A stretch of 44,067 nt of DNA from Deltaproteobacteria bacterium. GTDB lineage: Bacteria > Myxococcota_A > Polyangia > DRWM01 > JAAZOP01. A model generated the notes under the pieces. The model saw only the letters and a list, made by a program, of their open reading frames with translations, was not told the DNA's origin and made no database searches. Location of the stretch: contig JACRCX010000111.1 of NCBI GenBank assembly GCA_016218815.1, positions 1 through 44,067 of the forward strand, read 5' to 3'. Positions 14,180 to 22,939 of this stretch are shown in pieces; within the stretch, counting starts at the first letter, position 1, and every line of letters begins with the position of its first letter. The translations under genes were made by a program, and so were the position numbers.

Positions 14180-15331
14180 TCACTCCACCGCCACATCGTC
14201 GCGCGCCGATCCCAGCACGTCGGTGACGAGCGACAGCGTCGCGAGCGGCCGGGCGATCCACGGCTCAAGCACCCGGACCTCGGCGTGGCCGCGGACGGCG
14301 TAGTAGGTCCGCCCCTGGACGTCGACGTCGCACCCGACCTCGAGCGCCAGATCCGTCGCGCCGAACATCCGCCAGCGCAACCCGGCCGTCGCCCGCACCA
14401 CCCCGATGACCTCGGTCGATGGCGCCTCCACCAAGCCGACCGCTCCCGCGGCCAGCGTCGGCGTCGCGCGGACGACGTCGAGCCCGCCGCCCACGGCCGC
14501 CGTGAACGCCAAGCCGTGTCCCAGCGGCAGGCGAATCGACAAGAGCAGCCGGAAGACGGCCTGGTCGAGGCGCACGCCGATGGGCACCGCGGCGACGTCC
14601 AGCGGACTCCTGGCCTGCGCATCGAGACGCAGCTTGGCACCCAGCGGAGCGTGGACGAACCCGAACGCCACGGTCGCCAGCGGCCCGTGCGCGACCCACA
14701 CCGCGGCAGAGAAGCCGGTCAGCTCGTAGCCGACTCCCAGATCCAGCAGGAGCGTGGGCGGCCCGGGCGCGGAGTCCGCGACAGGAATGGGAGGCGGCAG
14801 AGGGGGCGGAGGAGGAGGAGGGGGGGGCGGCGGCGGCGGCTCGGGCGCCGGGATGCCCAGTTCGACCCGCACTTCCTCGCGGGTCTGTTCGAGCGGCGCG
14901 CCGGCGAGCAGGCCCGCGACGCCGGAAGCGAGCATGTGCGCCAGCTCCTCGCGGACGACCTCGTCGATGCCTTCGCCGGCCGGGACGCGGCGCACGCGCA
15001 CGCGCTCCCAAGCCGCGTCGACGAGGTACATCGTCGCCTGCCGCACGCCGTCCGCGTCGGGCTCGGGCGCCAGATCGATCCAGGCGCGCGCGACGGCGGG
15101 CGGGGCGGCGGGATCCGGGGTCACGATCGCGCCGGGGTCGAGGCGCTCGGCGCGGGAGGCCTGCAGGTCGACGTCGAGCCGCCGGAGCAGCTCGCGGGCG
15201 ACCTCCTCGATCGCCGCGGCGTCTTGCGCCGTCCCGGCGACGACCAGGTCGACGACGCCGGCCGCGGGCGCCGGCTCCGCGGCCGGCGCCGCCAGCCCCA
15301 TGCTTCCCGCCAGCCAGAGCAGGAGAGCCAC
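14180..15331 (-). CDS. Secreted proline-rich envelope protein, third gene of sigma-factor operon
   Basis: A 383-aa exported protein. The start GTG at 15331 (GGGAG upstream) is followed by a hydrophobic ALLLWLAGSMGLAAP signal peptide. The periplasmic N-terminal half (DLVVAGTAQDAAAIEEVARELL) contains helices, then a poly-proline run of about 16 residues. The C-terminal half alternates hydrophobic strands (VAFGFVHAPLGAKL, LDQAVFRLLLSIRLPLGHGL, ATAGLRWRMFGATDLALEVG), consistent with a beta-barrel or outer-membrane lipid-exposed domain. It lies 19 bases after the anti-sigma gene, so it is probably co-transcribed. No enzyme motif is seen. The proline run may span the periplasm or cell wall. Confidence 0.7.
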   Translation of the reverse strand: MALLLWLAGSMGLAAPAAEPAPAAGVVDLVVAGTAQDAAAIEEVARELLRRLDVDLQASRAERLDPGAIVTPDPAAPPAVARAWIDLAPEPDADGVRQATMYLVDAAWERVRVRRVPAGEGIDEVVREELAHMLASGVAGLLAGAPLEQTREEVRVELGIPAPEPPPPPPPPPPPPPLPPPIPVADSAPGPPTLLLDLGVGYELTGFSAAVWVAHGPLATVAFGFVHAPLGAKLRLDAQARSPLDVAAVPIGVRLDQAVFRLLLSIRLPLGHGLAFTAAVGGGLDVVRATPTLAAGAVGLVEAPSTEVIGVVRATAGLRWRMFGATDLALEVGCDVDVQGRTYYAVRGHAEVRVLEPWIARPLATLSLVTDVLGSARDDVAVE

Positions 15332-15350
15332 GATTCGCCCGTCTCCCGTT

Positions 15351-16358
15351 CTACGGAAGCGCCTCGATGCGTCTCCGCGCCCGGTCGGCATGGGTCGACT
15401 CGGGGAACTCGGCCAGCAGGGCATGCCAGGCGGCCCTTTCCTCATCGGTTCGGCCCAGCCGGCCCAGGGCCAGCGCGCGTCCCACGAGCGCTTCCTCGGC
15501 CATGGTACCTCCGCGGGCAGCGGCGAGGTAGCTGTCGAAGAGGCCGAGCGCGCGCTGCGGCTGGCCGAGCACTTCCAGCAGCAGCGTGCCGTAGGTCACC
15601 CGCGAAAGCAGCTCCTCGAGCGAGCCCGGGAACAGGCGGCCCAGCTCGCCGTAGGCCGCGGCGGCGACTCCGTAGTCGCGCGAACGGCGCGCGGCGTTGG
15701 CGCGCGAGAACAGGGACGCCGCGTCGCCGTCCGGATTCGTCCCGGCGTTCGGGGCGGGCTCGACGGCCGGCCGCGCCGGCGGCCGGGAGGGAGGCGGCCG
15801 GACCGGCTCCACGGCCGGTACGGGCTCCGCCGCGGAAGGGGACGACGGCCCGGCCGGCGCGGGGTCGGGCGCCGCTCCCCCGGGCCCGCGGGTCCCCGCC
15901 GCGGGGGAGGAGAACACCGTGGAACCGGCGAGGCCCGACGAGCCCGGGGGGCATGCGGCCGGCGTCGCGGCGCCCGAGTCACGGCGGGCGATGACGACCA
16001 GCGCGTACCAGGCGGCCGCCGCCGCGCCGACCGCGGCCGCCAGGAGGACGGCCGCAACGAGCAACAGGCGGAAGCGACGCCGCGAGCCCGCCCAGCGGAT
16101 GCGCCTCGCGGGCTCGGGCCCGGGGCCGACGCGCCGGTCGGCCAGCGCACCCGCGGCCGCGGCCGCGGCCGCCGCGTCGTCTGCCGGATCCTCCCGATCC
16201 AGCTCGCGCGCGAAGTCCTCGACCACCGCCCGCTCGAAAGCGCACGGATCGCAGGCGTCCAGATGCTCCTGCAGCCGCGAGCGGTCGGCGGGTGCGAGCA
16301 CCGCGCCGCGACGCCACGCGTCCAGCAGCTCCTCGGGGTGCAAATCCACGCGATTCAT
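15351..16358 (-). CDS. Anti-sigma factor with transmembrane helix and periplasmic TPR-like domain
   Basis: A 335-aa membrane protein. The cytoplasmic N-terminus has the zinc-binding anti-sigma pattern HLDACDPC (H-x3-C-x2-C) within LQEHLDACDPCAFERAV. A single transmembrane helix (LLLVAAVLLAAAVGAAAAAW) lies near residue 100. A Pro/Ser/Ala-rich linker leads to a periplasmic C-terminal domain with TPR-like helices (RSRDYGVAAAAYGELGRLFP, ALALGRLGRTDEERAAWHAL). It overlaps the sigma gene stop by four bases (ATGA), the normal arrangement for a sigma/anti-sigma pair, so it should bind and hold the sigma factor until an envelope signal arrives. Periplasmic TPRs may sense the signal by protein contact. 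Confidence 0.85.
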   Translation of the reverse strand: MNRVDLHPEELLDAWRRGAVLAPADRSRLQEHLDACDPCAFERAVVEDFARELDREDPADDAAAAAAAAGALADRRVGPGPEPARRIRWAGSRRRFRLLLVAAVLLAAAVGAAAAAWYALVVIARRDSGAATPAACPPGSSGLAGSTVFSSPAAGTRGPGGAAPDPAPAGPSSPSAAEPVPAVEPVRPPPSRPPARPAVEPAPNAGTNPDGDAASLFSRANAARRSRDYGVAAAAYGELGRLFPGSLEELLSRVTYGTLLLEVLGQPQRALGLFDSYLAAARGGTMAEEALVGRALALGRLGRTDEERAAWHALLAEFPESTHADRARRRIEALP

Positions 16359-16936
16359 CCTGCGTTCCTCAGGAGGCCGGCCACGGCCGGGTCCTCCGCG
16401 ATGCGGCGTCGCAACGCCTCCTTGGCCAGTCGCAGCCGGCTGCGCACGGTGTTCTCCGGCGCGCCGGTCGCCTCCGCGATCTCGCGCAGCGTGCAGCCGA
16501 GCACGAAGCGCAACGCCATCGACTCGGCCTGCTCCTCGGGCAACGTGTCCAGCAGCGCGCGGAGCGCGGCGCGGCGCCGCTCGGCCGCGACATCCTCGTC
16601 GCCGCGCGGCGGCGCCGCCTCCGCGGCGGCCGTCTCGACGGCCAGCGCGCCGACCGCGCTCCGCCCGGCGTGGAGGTGCCGCCGTGCGCTGACGGAGACG
16701 TGCAGGGCAATGCGGCAGGCGAAGTGCAGCACGCCCGACTCGCCGCGGAACCGCGGCAGCGCCTGGACGAAGGCGACCAGACTTTCCTGCGCGGCGTCCT
16801 GGGCCTCGGCGTTGGACGCCCCCAACACCGTCCGCGCCACCCGGAACACGGCGGGCGACACCGACTCCACGATCCGCCGGGTCGCCTCCGCGTCGCCGGC
16901 CGCCGCCTCCCCCGCCAGTTCCCTCAACGAATCCAC
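16355..16936 (-). CDS. ECF-type RNA polymerase sigma factor
   Basis: A 193-aa sigma-70 family factor of the extracytoplasmic function type. Region 2 covers residues 15-70 with AQDAAQESLVAFVQALPRF, the conserved sequence of the helix that contacts the -10 element. Region 4 lies at 130-180 with LPEEQAESMALRFVLGCTL and the helix-turn-helix IAEATGAPENTVRSRLRLAK. The start is GTG at 16936. The stop overlaps the anti-sigma ATG, and the third gene of the operon encodes an envelope protein, so regulation of the envelope is likely. The promoter it recognises cannot be read here. Confidence 0.92.
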   Translation of the reverse strand: MDSLRELAGEAAAGDAEATRRIVESVSPAVFRVARTVLGASNAEAQDAAQESLVAFVQALPRFRGESGVLHFACRIALHVSVSARRHLHAGRSAVGALAVETAAAEAAPPRGDEDVAAERRRAALRALLDTLPEEQAESMALRFVLGCTLREIAEATGAPENTVRSRLRLAKEALRRRIAEDPAVAGLLRNAG

Positions 16937-17122
16937 GTGAACCTTCTCCGCGCCGCGTCCCGCCGCCCCGCGGGAGCGGCATCGCTTCCGTCCATCGGCA
17001 CCCTACCCTGTCGTCCGGCGCCGCCCAACCCGATCACCGGGGGGACCGCGGTTGGTCGAGGAAGCCGCGCGGGCGCCCGAATCCGGTCCCGAGAGGCGGG
17101 ATTGGCGGCCACGCGGGTGCTT

Positions 17123-17287
17123 TCAGGCGCCGGCCCGGATGGCCGCCGCACGACGGCGGAACCATTCGGCGTTCTGGTCCAGCCCCATCGCTTCCAGATG
17201 CACGGCCAGCGCATCGTAGCGGGCCAGCACGTCGAATCCGAGGTTCCACTGCAGTTTCCGCAGGCAGTCGGGACACAGGTGCAGCGG
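17123..17287 (-). pseudogene. Archaemetzincin-like C-terminal fragment
   Basis: The last 54 codons of this minus-strand frame read HLCPDCLRKLQWNLGFDV, followed by ARYDALAVHLEAMGLDQNAE and a short tail. From family knowledge this recalls the C-terminal CxxC-LRKL segment of archaemetzincins (M54 metalloproteases). No HExxHxxGxxHC active site or N-terminal domain is found upstream: the frame enters Arg/Pro-rich sequence at once and there is no ribosome site. It appears to be a relic whose 5' part was lost, lying between the sigma gene and the plus-strand lipoprotein. The family match rests on a short motif and is uncertain. Confidence 0.4.
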
Positions 17288-17398
17288 CTGCCGGCGGGGA
17301 CGGCACGGCGCGGGGGGCGTTCCCGACGTTGCCGGAGCGTCGCGCCGCCGACGAGGCGACGTGTGCGCCGCCCGATCGTGTGCTACAGGATCGGTGTC

Positions 17399-17878
17399 GT
17401 GATCGCCTTCTTCCCGCCGACCGCTCCGGCGCTCGCGCGACGCGTCGCGGCGCTGGCCGCCCTCCTCCTCGCCCTGCCCGGCTGCGGGGACGTCCGCCCG
17501 GGCGACGGCGGCGTCCCGGACGCCGCCGGAGACGGCTCGGAGGAAGCGGGCCCGGACGGGCAGCCGGAAGACGCCGCGGTGGAGGAAGGCCCGGACGCCG
17601 CGGAGGTCGCTGACGACGACGACGGCGGGAGGGACGGCGTCGATGCCCTGCCCGAAGGATGCGTGCTGGACGAGTGCGAGTGCCTGTGCGCGGCGAGCGG
17701 CCTGACGACCGGGCCGTGCTGCGACAGCCCGTGGCTTGGATCGATCTACTACTGGTACCCGATCGGCCCCGACGGCTGCCCGCATTGCGAGTGCGGGATG
17801 CACCGCGAGCGCGAGTGCATCGAGGGCTGCGTGCAACTCGGCCCGCGCGGCGAGCCCGCCTGCGTCGAAGATCTCTAG
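17399..17878 (+). CDS. Cys-rich secreted lipoprotein
   Basis: A 159-aa predicted lipoprotein. GTG at 17399 follows AGGA by eight bases. The signal peptide ends in LALLLALPGC, a clear lipobox. A 60-residue Asp/Glu/Gly/Ala-rich spacer (for example EEGPDAAEVADDDDGG) follows, of the kind seen on myxobacterial lipoproteins. The C-terminal 70 residues have about fourteen cysteines (CVLDECECLCAAS, GPCCDSPW, CPHCECGMHRERECIEGC), suggesting a disulfide-bonded or metal-binding module. No named family is recognised. The coding start is antiparallel to, but does not overlap, the archaemetzincin-like fragment. Confidence 0.7.
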   Translation: MIAFFPPTAPALARRVAALAALLLALPGCGDVRPGDGGVPDAAGDGSEEAGPDGQPEDAAVEEGPDAAEVADDDDGGRDGVDALPEGCVLDECECLCAASGLTTGPCCDSPWLGSIYYWYPIGPDGCPHCECGMHRERECIEGCVQLGPRGEPACVEDL

Positions 17879-17892
17879 CACGCTCCGCCATT

Positions 17893-17911
17893 CCACGACG
17901 GGCAGTCGTGG
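17893..17911. terminator. Hairpin between convergent genes
   Basis: Perfect 7-bp stem CCACGAC / GTCGTGG with loop GGGCA, in the 52-base gap between two convergent stops (17878 and 17931). It lacks a T-tract but could act as a bidirectional transcript end. Confidence 0.45.
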
Positions 17912-17930
17912 GCCGCGGAGGTCCCGGACG

Positions 17931-18794
17931 TCAGGCGGGCCGCGGCGCGAAGTCCGCGACGCCCCCCGCGGCCGGCTCGTCCAGGCGTTCGGGCTCCTCC
18001 AGCAGGCGGGTCATGCCTGCGGCGAGCTGCGCGGCCTGGGCGCCGTCGAGGACCCGGTGATCCATGGTCGCGGTAAGGGTGCACATCGGGCGCACGACGA
18101 CCTGTCCCTCGCGGACCACCGGCCGGTCCTCCACCTGGCCCACGACGACGATGATTGGGACCCGGGAGAAGGTGACCAGCGGCACGAAGGCCGACTTGAT
18201 GCCCATCATGCCGATCGAGGTCACCATCGCGCCGCCGAAGGGGTCGCGCGGCGTGGTCGGCACGCGCAGGTTGAGGGTGTACTGGAGCCAGCCGACCAGG
18301 CGCAGCATCCAGCGGGCGAGGAAACCCGGCAGGCGCAGCAGCAGCGAGCGCGTGCGGGCCATCTCGCCGTCCTTCTCCGAGCGCACGGCGGCGGCGCGCT
18401 CCCGCAGTTCCTTCGCGATCACCTCGACGCGCTTCGTGTCGGCCTGGCGGATCGTGGCCCCGGAGAGGTCGACCCGTCCCGGCTCGGTCTCGCTGGGCAT
18501 CGCGACCTGATGGAACACATCGACGTCGTCGCGCAGCCAGATCCGCCGCCGCCGGACCAGCACGTTGCAGTCGGGAAAGCGCCGCAGCAGCAGCGCCAGC
18601 GCCCGGCTCACGGCGTGGGTCATGGTGCACTTGACGCCGCTCTCGGCGGTCCGGCGGTCGAGGAAGTCCCGCAGGCGGCCTACGTCGATCTCCAGCGTGC
18701 CGTGGATCGTCGCGTTGTCGGGCGTACGCCAGGCCTGCAGGGAAATCTTCCGCCACGCCGTCGGCCGCTTGAGCCATCGCCCCCGGACGTTCAT
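17931..18794 (-). CDS. Stand-alone 2-oxoacid dehydrogenase E2 acyltransferase catalytic domain
   Basis: Protein of 287 aa formed by the E2 catalytic (chloramphenicol-acetyltransferase-fold) domain alone. The active-site motif HxxxDG appears as DHRVLDGAQAAQL near the C-terminus, and GIMGIKSAFV-like core sequence (reads MGIKSAFVPLVTF) and VGTDP-type N-terminal sequence flank it. There is no lipoyl domain, no peripheral-subunit-binding domain and no E1/E3 gene nearby, so it cannot be a normal dehydrogenase core; acyl transfer to another substrate is possible. ATG at 18794 has AGGGA nine bases upstream; an in-frame GTG at 18812 is an alternative. Function in the cell is unknown. Confidence 0.85.
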   Translation of the reverse strand: MNVRGRWLKRPTAWRKISLQAWRTPDNATIHGTLEIDVGRLRDFLDRRTAESGVKCTMTHAVSRALALLLRRFPDCNVLVRRRRIWLRDDVDVFHQVAMPSETEPGRVDLSGATIRQADTKRVEVIAKELRERAAAVRSEKDGEMARTRSLLLRLPGFLARWMLRLVGWLQYTLNLRVPTTPRDPFGGAMVTSIGMMGIKSAFVPLVTFSRVPIIVVVGQVEDRPVVREGQVVVRPMCTLTATMDHRVLDGAQAAQLAAGMTRLLEEPERLDEPAAGGVADFAPRPA

Positions 18795-18845
18795 GGGATC
18801 GGTCCCTACCACCGGGTCATCGCGGCGGCAAGCGTGCGGAATACG

Positions 18846-21299
18846 TCAGAACACGCCGTACACGGAGACGTGCAGCTCGGCCTGGCCGGTGTCACCCGCG
18901 CTGTCCGTGGCGACGAGGCGCAGGGTCCAGTACGACTCGTAGATGTCGTACTGATCGAGCCGGACGGTGAGGCAGCCCATGGCTGGTGGGGAGCCGAACG
19001 AGACGAACTCGCCACCGTCGGCCGATCCGGACCAGACCAGGCTGTCCCCCAGCAGGTCCCCGTCCTCGGGGTCGATCCCTCGGCCGCAAATCGAGGCGTT
19101 GGCGTAGTAGCGGCTGGCCGCGGCATCCCACTGGTCACCGAGGTACCGGTAGCCTTCCGGCGGGCTGTCAATCACGACCGTCGGCGGGACGTTCCCGGGC
19201 GGGTCCGCGACGACCTGGATCACGACCGAGTCCGAGGCAGAGAGCTCGCCGTCGCTCGCGCGCAGCTCGATCGTCCGGTCGCCCAGCGCGAGGGTGCCGC
19301 CGGCGAGGAACGCGGCGTTTCCCGTGGCGGCGGGCGAGCCATCGACGAACCACTGGAGCCGCGACGGCGGCAGGGTACCGTCGTTGGGATCGTAGCCGGT
19401 GCCCACGAGGGAGACGGCGGAGCTGGCGTAGGCGTCGGAGCCGTCGACGGGTTCGAGGACCTCCACGGCCGGCGGGTTGTTGACCACGACGACCGTGACC
19501 TCGTCGCTCGAGGAGTGTCCGGAGCGATCGGCGGCGGTGGCGGTCACGCGGTGCGTGCCGTAGGACAGGTTCGTGCGGCCGATCTCGATGCCAGTGCCCA
19601 GGACGCCGTCGCGATCGCTGCGCCAGGTGAGGGTGGGCGTGACGTCCCCGACGTCCTCGGCGTCGGCGCGGAACACGATCGAGGTCGACCGGCCCGGGAA
19701 AGAGGCGCCGTCGGCGGGAAGCACGATGCGCACGAACGGCGGGGCGTCGCCGAGGGCCGCGACCACGGCGGCACGGGCGTCGATCCAGCGGTCGACGCGG
19801 GAGTCGCCGCGCGTGTGGGCGGTGCGGACGAGGATGTCGGCGACCTGGCCGGCGCTGAGCGAGGGATTGGCGGCCCAGACCAGGGCGGCGACGCCGGCCG
19901 CGAAGGGGGACGAGAAGCTGGTGCCGCTGACGACTTGCGCGGTGTTGGCGGGCGCGACGGGATCGGGGCCGACCCATTGCGTGAAGGGTGCGAAGAGCGA
20001 GACCCCGCCGTGGCCCCAGTTCGAGCCCGAATCCGACCGGGGGGAGTCCCAGGCCATCCCGCCGATGCAGGTCACGCCGGCGTTCTCGCACGGCGTGTAC
20101 AGCGTGTCCTCCCAGCAGAAGACGAAGCAGTCCTCGCTGTCGACGTCGGCCCCGTCGTTGCCCGCCGCCGCGAAGAGCAACGAGCCGCTCGCGCGCACCA
20201 ATGCCGTCGCCGCCTCGAACGGCAGCACCGACCAGGAGAACCCGGCCGGCACCGCCGCGCCGTAGCTCATGTTCATGACGCGCGCGCCGGCCGCGCGCGC
20301 CTCGGCCACCGCCGCGATCGAGGTGAAGAAGTCGTAGAGCGTGAACACGAGCACAGCGTCGGCGATCGGCCCCGCGGGGCCCGCCGCGCCGAACCCGTCG
20401 TCCGCAGGCGCCATCGCCGAGCTGACCACGTTCGTGCCGTGCCAGGGGCAGGGCCCCCCGCCGCAGCCGATCAGGTTGCTCGTGCCGATGGCCGCGACGA
20501 ACGGGACGTTGCTGACGGCGGTCCGCGAGACCGGGAAGTCGCCGTTGGGCTGGAAGCCCATGTCGAGCACCGCGACGCGGACGCGGTTGCCGAGCTTCCC
20601 CGCGCTCTCCAGCATCCGCCACGCCTCCGCCACGCCGATGTCCTGCGGACTGCCCGTCGAGTGGCTCGGCCAGGCGAAGGCGTTCGGGTCGTAGGCGGTC
20701 GCGCCCCACGACGCGCCCGCCGGCGCCTCCGCGGTCCGTCGCGCGCGCAGATCCGCCCCCCGGCCCACCCAGTTGACCCCGATCAGGATGCCCCTCGCCG
20801 CCTCGCGAGCCGCGGCCGCCAGGAGCCTCAGCCCCGCCTCGCTCGACACCCGATGCGCACCGCGCGCGCCCGCATCCAGCGACCGCAGGTCCTGCGCCAG
20901 CCGTGCCGGATCCGCGTCCGAGGGATCGATGCGCACGAGGACCTGCCGCGGGAGGCCGCCGCCCAGGCTCGCCGGATCGATTTCCGACACGACCTCGCCG
21001 TTCCAGCGCTCCAGCAACGCCGCCAGCACAGCACCGTCGTCGCTCGAGAGCCACAGCTCGTTCGCCACGAACTCCGCCTGGTGCCCCTTGTCGTCGGCCA
21101 GAGCCGCGACGGGCCGTGCCGCGCCGTCCTCGAACCCCGGCAACTCCGCAGCTGGCGGCACGACCGAGGGATCCGCGGTGAATGAAGGCAGCGGGAGCGG
21201 GTCTTCCCCGGTGTCCGCCCCCCCTCCGCCCGAGGTCCCGCAAGCCGGCAGGAGTGCCGCTACCGTCCACAGCGCGAGCGCCCGCCTCTGTTGTCGCAT
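18846..21299 (-). CDS. Subtilisin-family serine protease lipoprotein
   Basis: Secreted S8 peptidase, 817 aa. The signal peptide ends in AALLPACG, a lipobox. The propeptide-like region (residues 60-150) includes VLVRIDPSDADP. Catalytic Asp is in VAVLDMGFQP, His in CPWHGTNVVSSAMAP, oxyanion Asn in FAAAGNDGAD and Ser in SGTSFSSPFAAG, all in the standard order. A Cys-rich insert (DCFVFCWEDTLYTPCENAG, CIGG) lies between Asn and Ser. The last 270 residues form repeated Ig/PKD-like domains (RIVLPADGASFPG, PAVEVLEPVDGSDA, TVVIDSPPEGYRYLG). ATG at 21299 has GAAGGAG upstream. It may process surface proteins or degrade external protein. Confidence 0.93.
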   Translation of the reverse strand: MRQQRRALALWTVAALLPACGTSGGGGADTGEDPLPLPSFTADPSVVPPAAELPGFEDGAARPVAALADDKGHQAEFVANELWLSSDDGAVLAALLERWNGEVVSEIDPASLGGGLPRQVLVRIDPSDADPARLAQDLRSLDAGARGAHRVSSEAGLRLLAAAAREAARGILIGVNWVGRGADLRARRTAEAPAGASWGATAYDPNAFAWPSHSTGSPQDIGVAEAWRMLESAGKLGNRVRVAVLDMGFQPNGDFPVSRTAVSNVPFVAAIGTSNLIGCGGGPCPWHGTNVVSSAMAPADDGFGAAGPAGPIADAVLVFTLYDFFTSIAAVAEARAAGARVMNMSYGAAVPAGFSWSVLPFEAATALVRASGSLLFAAAGNDGADVDSEDCFVFCWEDTLYTPCENAGVTCIGGMAWDSPRSDSGSNWGHGGVSLFAPFTQWVGPDPVAPANTAQVVSGTSFSSPFAAGVAALVWAANPSLSAGQVADILVRTAHTRGDSRVDRWIDARAAVVAALGDAPPFVRIVLPADGASFPGRSTSIVFRADAEDVGDVTPTLTWRSDRDGVLGTGIEIGRTNLSYGTHRVTATAADRSGHSSSDEVTVVVVNNPPAVEVLEPVDGSDAYASSAVSLVGTGYDPNDGTLPPSRLQWFVDGSPAATGNAAFLAGGTLALGDRTIELRASDGELSASDSVVIQVVADPPGNVPPTVVIDSPPEGYRYLGDQWDAAASRYYANASICGRGIDPEDGDLLGDSLVWSGSADGGEFVSFGSPPAMGCLTVRLDQYDIYESYWTLRLVATDSAGDTGQAELHVSVYGVF

Positions 21300-21649
21300 G
21301 ATTCCGCTCCTTCCCGCGGGCGCGCAGTCAGACCTGCTCCCGCCGGGCGCGAGCGGTGCGGAATCCGTGCCTCGACCCCCGCGACGACGGTTTCGCCCTG
21401 ACAACGCGGGTTTTCCCACTCGCCGCGATTATCGGTGACGCGAGACGACGGTCCCGGCGGGAGACACCCGGTTCATCGCGAGGCAGCGGGCGGGAGGATC
21501 GGAGCCGGCCGTCCGGATTGCGGCGCAAAGTCCATGGCGGTGGACCGGAAGACTCGTGACCGAGTGGCTTGCCCCCCGGGCGTCGGGCGCGTACGCTCCG
21601 GGTGAACGGGGTTTTGGAAGCAGGAAGACGGGGTTGGGAGGGACCACCA
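21300..21649. other. Divergent gap between protease and MopE-like genes
   Basis: This 350-base stretch has no credible gene on either strand. It should hold two divergent promoters. The part near 21610-21645 is slightly less GC-rich (GTTTTGGAAGCAGGAAGACG) and contains the GGGAGGG ribosome site of the next gene. I see no clear operator. Confidence 0.5.
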
Positions 21650-22897
21650 ATGGTCAGGCAAGCCGGCGTCGTGCTCGGAGCGGCGTCTGCCGCCATCGTG
21701 GTGGGCTGGCTCGTCGCGGCCCCGCCCACGGGCTGCTCGGGTGGCGACGGTTGTTCGTCGCACGCCGAGTGCGATGACGGCGTGTGGTGCAACGGCGCCG
21801 AGAGTTGCGGCCGCAGCGGGCGCTGCTTCCAGGCGCCGTTGGGACCGTGCGACGATGGGCTCCGCTGCAACCGGGACGAATGCGACGAGGCCGCCGACCG
21901 GTGTCTCCACACGCCGGTCGACGGCGACGGTGACACCCAGCTCGACGTCCGGTGCGGCGGGGCCGACTGCGACGACGAGAACGCCGCCGTCCACCCGGGT
22001 GCGGAGGAGTTGTGCGACGGACTGGACAACGACTGCGACGGGGCGATCCTGGAGGATCGCGACGGGGACACGAGCTGGGACCCCGCACGCTGCCCCGCCG
22101 AGGGCGACGACTGCGACGACGCCGATGCGACCCGGCGGCCCGGCGCGGCGGAGGTCTGCGACGGCGCGGACAACGACTGTGACGGGACGATTGCGGACGA
22201 GCCGGACTCGGACGGCGACACCGCGGTCGACGAGAGCTGTGCCGGCGGAACCGACTGCGACGACGAGGACCCCGCGGTCCGGCCCGGGATCGCGGACGTG
22301 TGCAACGACCTGGACGACGATTGCGATGGCAACCCGGACGAGGGCTACCCCTGCCTGCGCGGGGATCGGGTCGTCTGCATCACGAGCTGCGGCTCGTGGG
22401 GGAGCGGCCGCTGCACGGACGAGTGCGTGGCGCCGGCGCCGTCTGCCTGCCGGGCCCCGGACGAGGCATGCGGCAACTACCGGGACGACGACTGCGACGG
22501 AGCGATTGACGAGGACTGCGGGACGGCAGACGGCGGGTGCACGCCGAACCTGGAGATGTGCGCCAACCTGGCGGATGACGATTGCGACGGGCTGACGGAC
22601 ACGGACGATCCCGAGTGTGATCGCTGCCCCATCTGCCGTCCCAACACGTTCCGCAACTGCCACGTCGAGGACCCGTGGGGCTGGGGCATGCAGGTGTGCG
22701 ACGACGACGGGCTGGGCTGGGGCGAGTGCGTGGACGACGTCGCGCCGCCCGGCTGCCCGGCGTTCGGGCGGCTCGGCTGGGACGCGAGCTGCTGCAACAT
22801 GTCGGGCGCCTGCTGCGAGGACACGCTGGACGCCGACGGCGACGGCGATCGCGAGGACTCCTTCGGGTTCTGCTCGCCGCCGCCCCCGTGTCCCTGA
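21650..22897 (+). CDS. MopE-like Cys/Asp-repeat secreted protein
   Basis: Exported protein of 415 aa with ATG at 21650 after GGGAGGG. Hydrophobic N-terminus AGVVLGAASAAIVVGWLVAA precedes CSGGDGCSSHAECDDG. Then come repeats of the putative metal-binding MopE type: DGDGDTQLDV…DCDD…HPGAEELCDGLDNDCDG, followed by related copies CDGADNDCDGTIADE, CNDLDDDCDGNPDE and YRDDDCDGAIDEDC. Acidic DxDxDG loops suggest calcium or copper binding, and many Cys pairs suggest disulfides. The C-terminal part (CPICRPNTFRNC, SCCNMSGACCED) is a different Cys-rich module ending in proline. A surface or extracellular location is expected. The role is unknown. Confidence 0.85.
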   Translation: MVRQAGVVLGAASAAIVVGWLVAAPPTGCSGGDGCSSHAECDDGVWCNGAESCGRSGRCFQAPLGPCDDGLRCNRDECDEAADRCLHTPVDGDGDTQLDVRCGGADCDDENAAVHPGAEELCDGLDNDCDGAILEDRDGDTSWDPARCPAEGDDCDDADATRRPGAAEVCDGADNDCDGTIADEPDSDGDTAVDESCAGGTDCDDEDPAVRPGIADVCNDLDDDCDGNPDEGYPCLRGDRVVCITSCGSWGSGRCTDECVAPAPSACRAPDEACGNYRDDDCDGAIDEDCGTADGGCTPNLEMCANLADDDCDGLTDTDDPECDRCPICRPNTFRNCHVEDPWGWGMQVCDDDGLGWGECVDDVAPPGCPAFGRLGWDASCCNMSGACCEDTLDADGDGDREDSFGFCSPPPPCP

Positions 22898-22939
22898 GGA
22901 CGCGCCCGGCCGGCCGCCGGCGCGTCCTGGTCCGGCTCG

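Noticed and set aside
17293..17896. Extension of the archaemetzincin-like frame to 17896 as a full gene
   Set aside because: The additional 200 codons are antisense to the Cys-rich lipoprotein and have no protease motif.
17736..21185. Plus-strand open frame of about 1150 codons over the E2 and subtilase genes
   Set aside because: Arg/Gly/Asp-rich shadow of two minus-strand genes with complete catalytic motifs.
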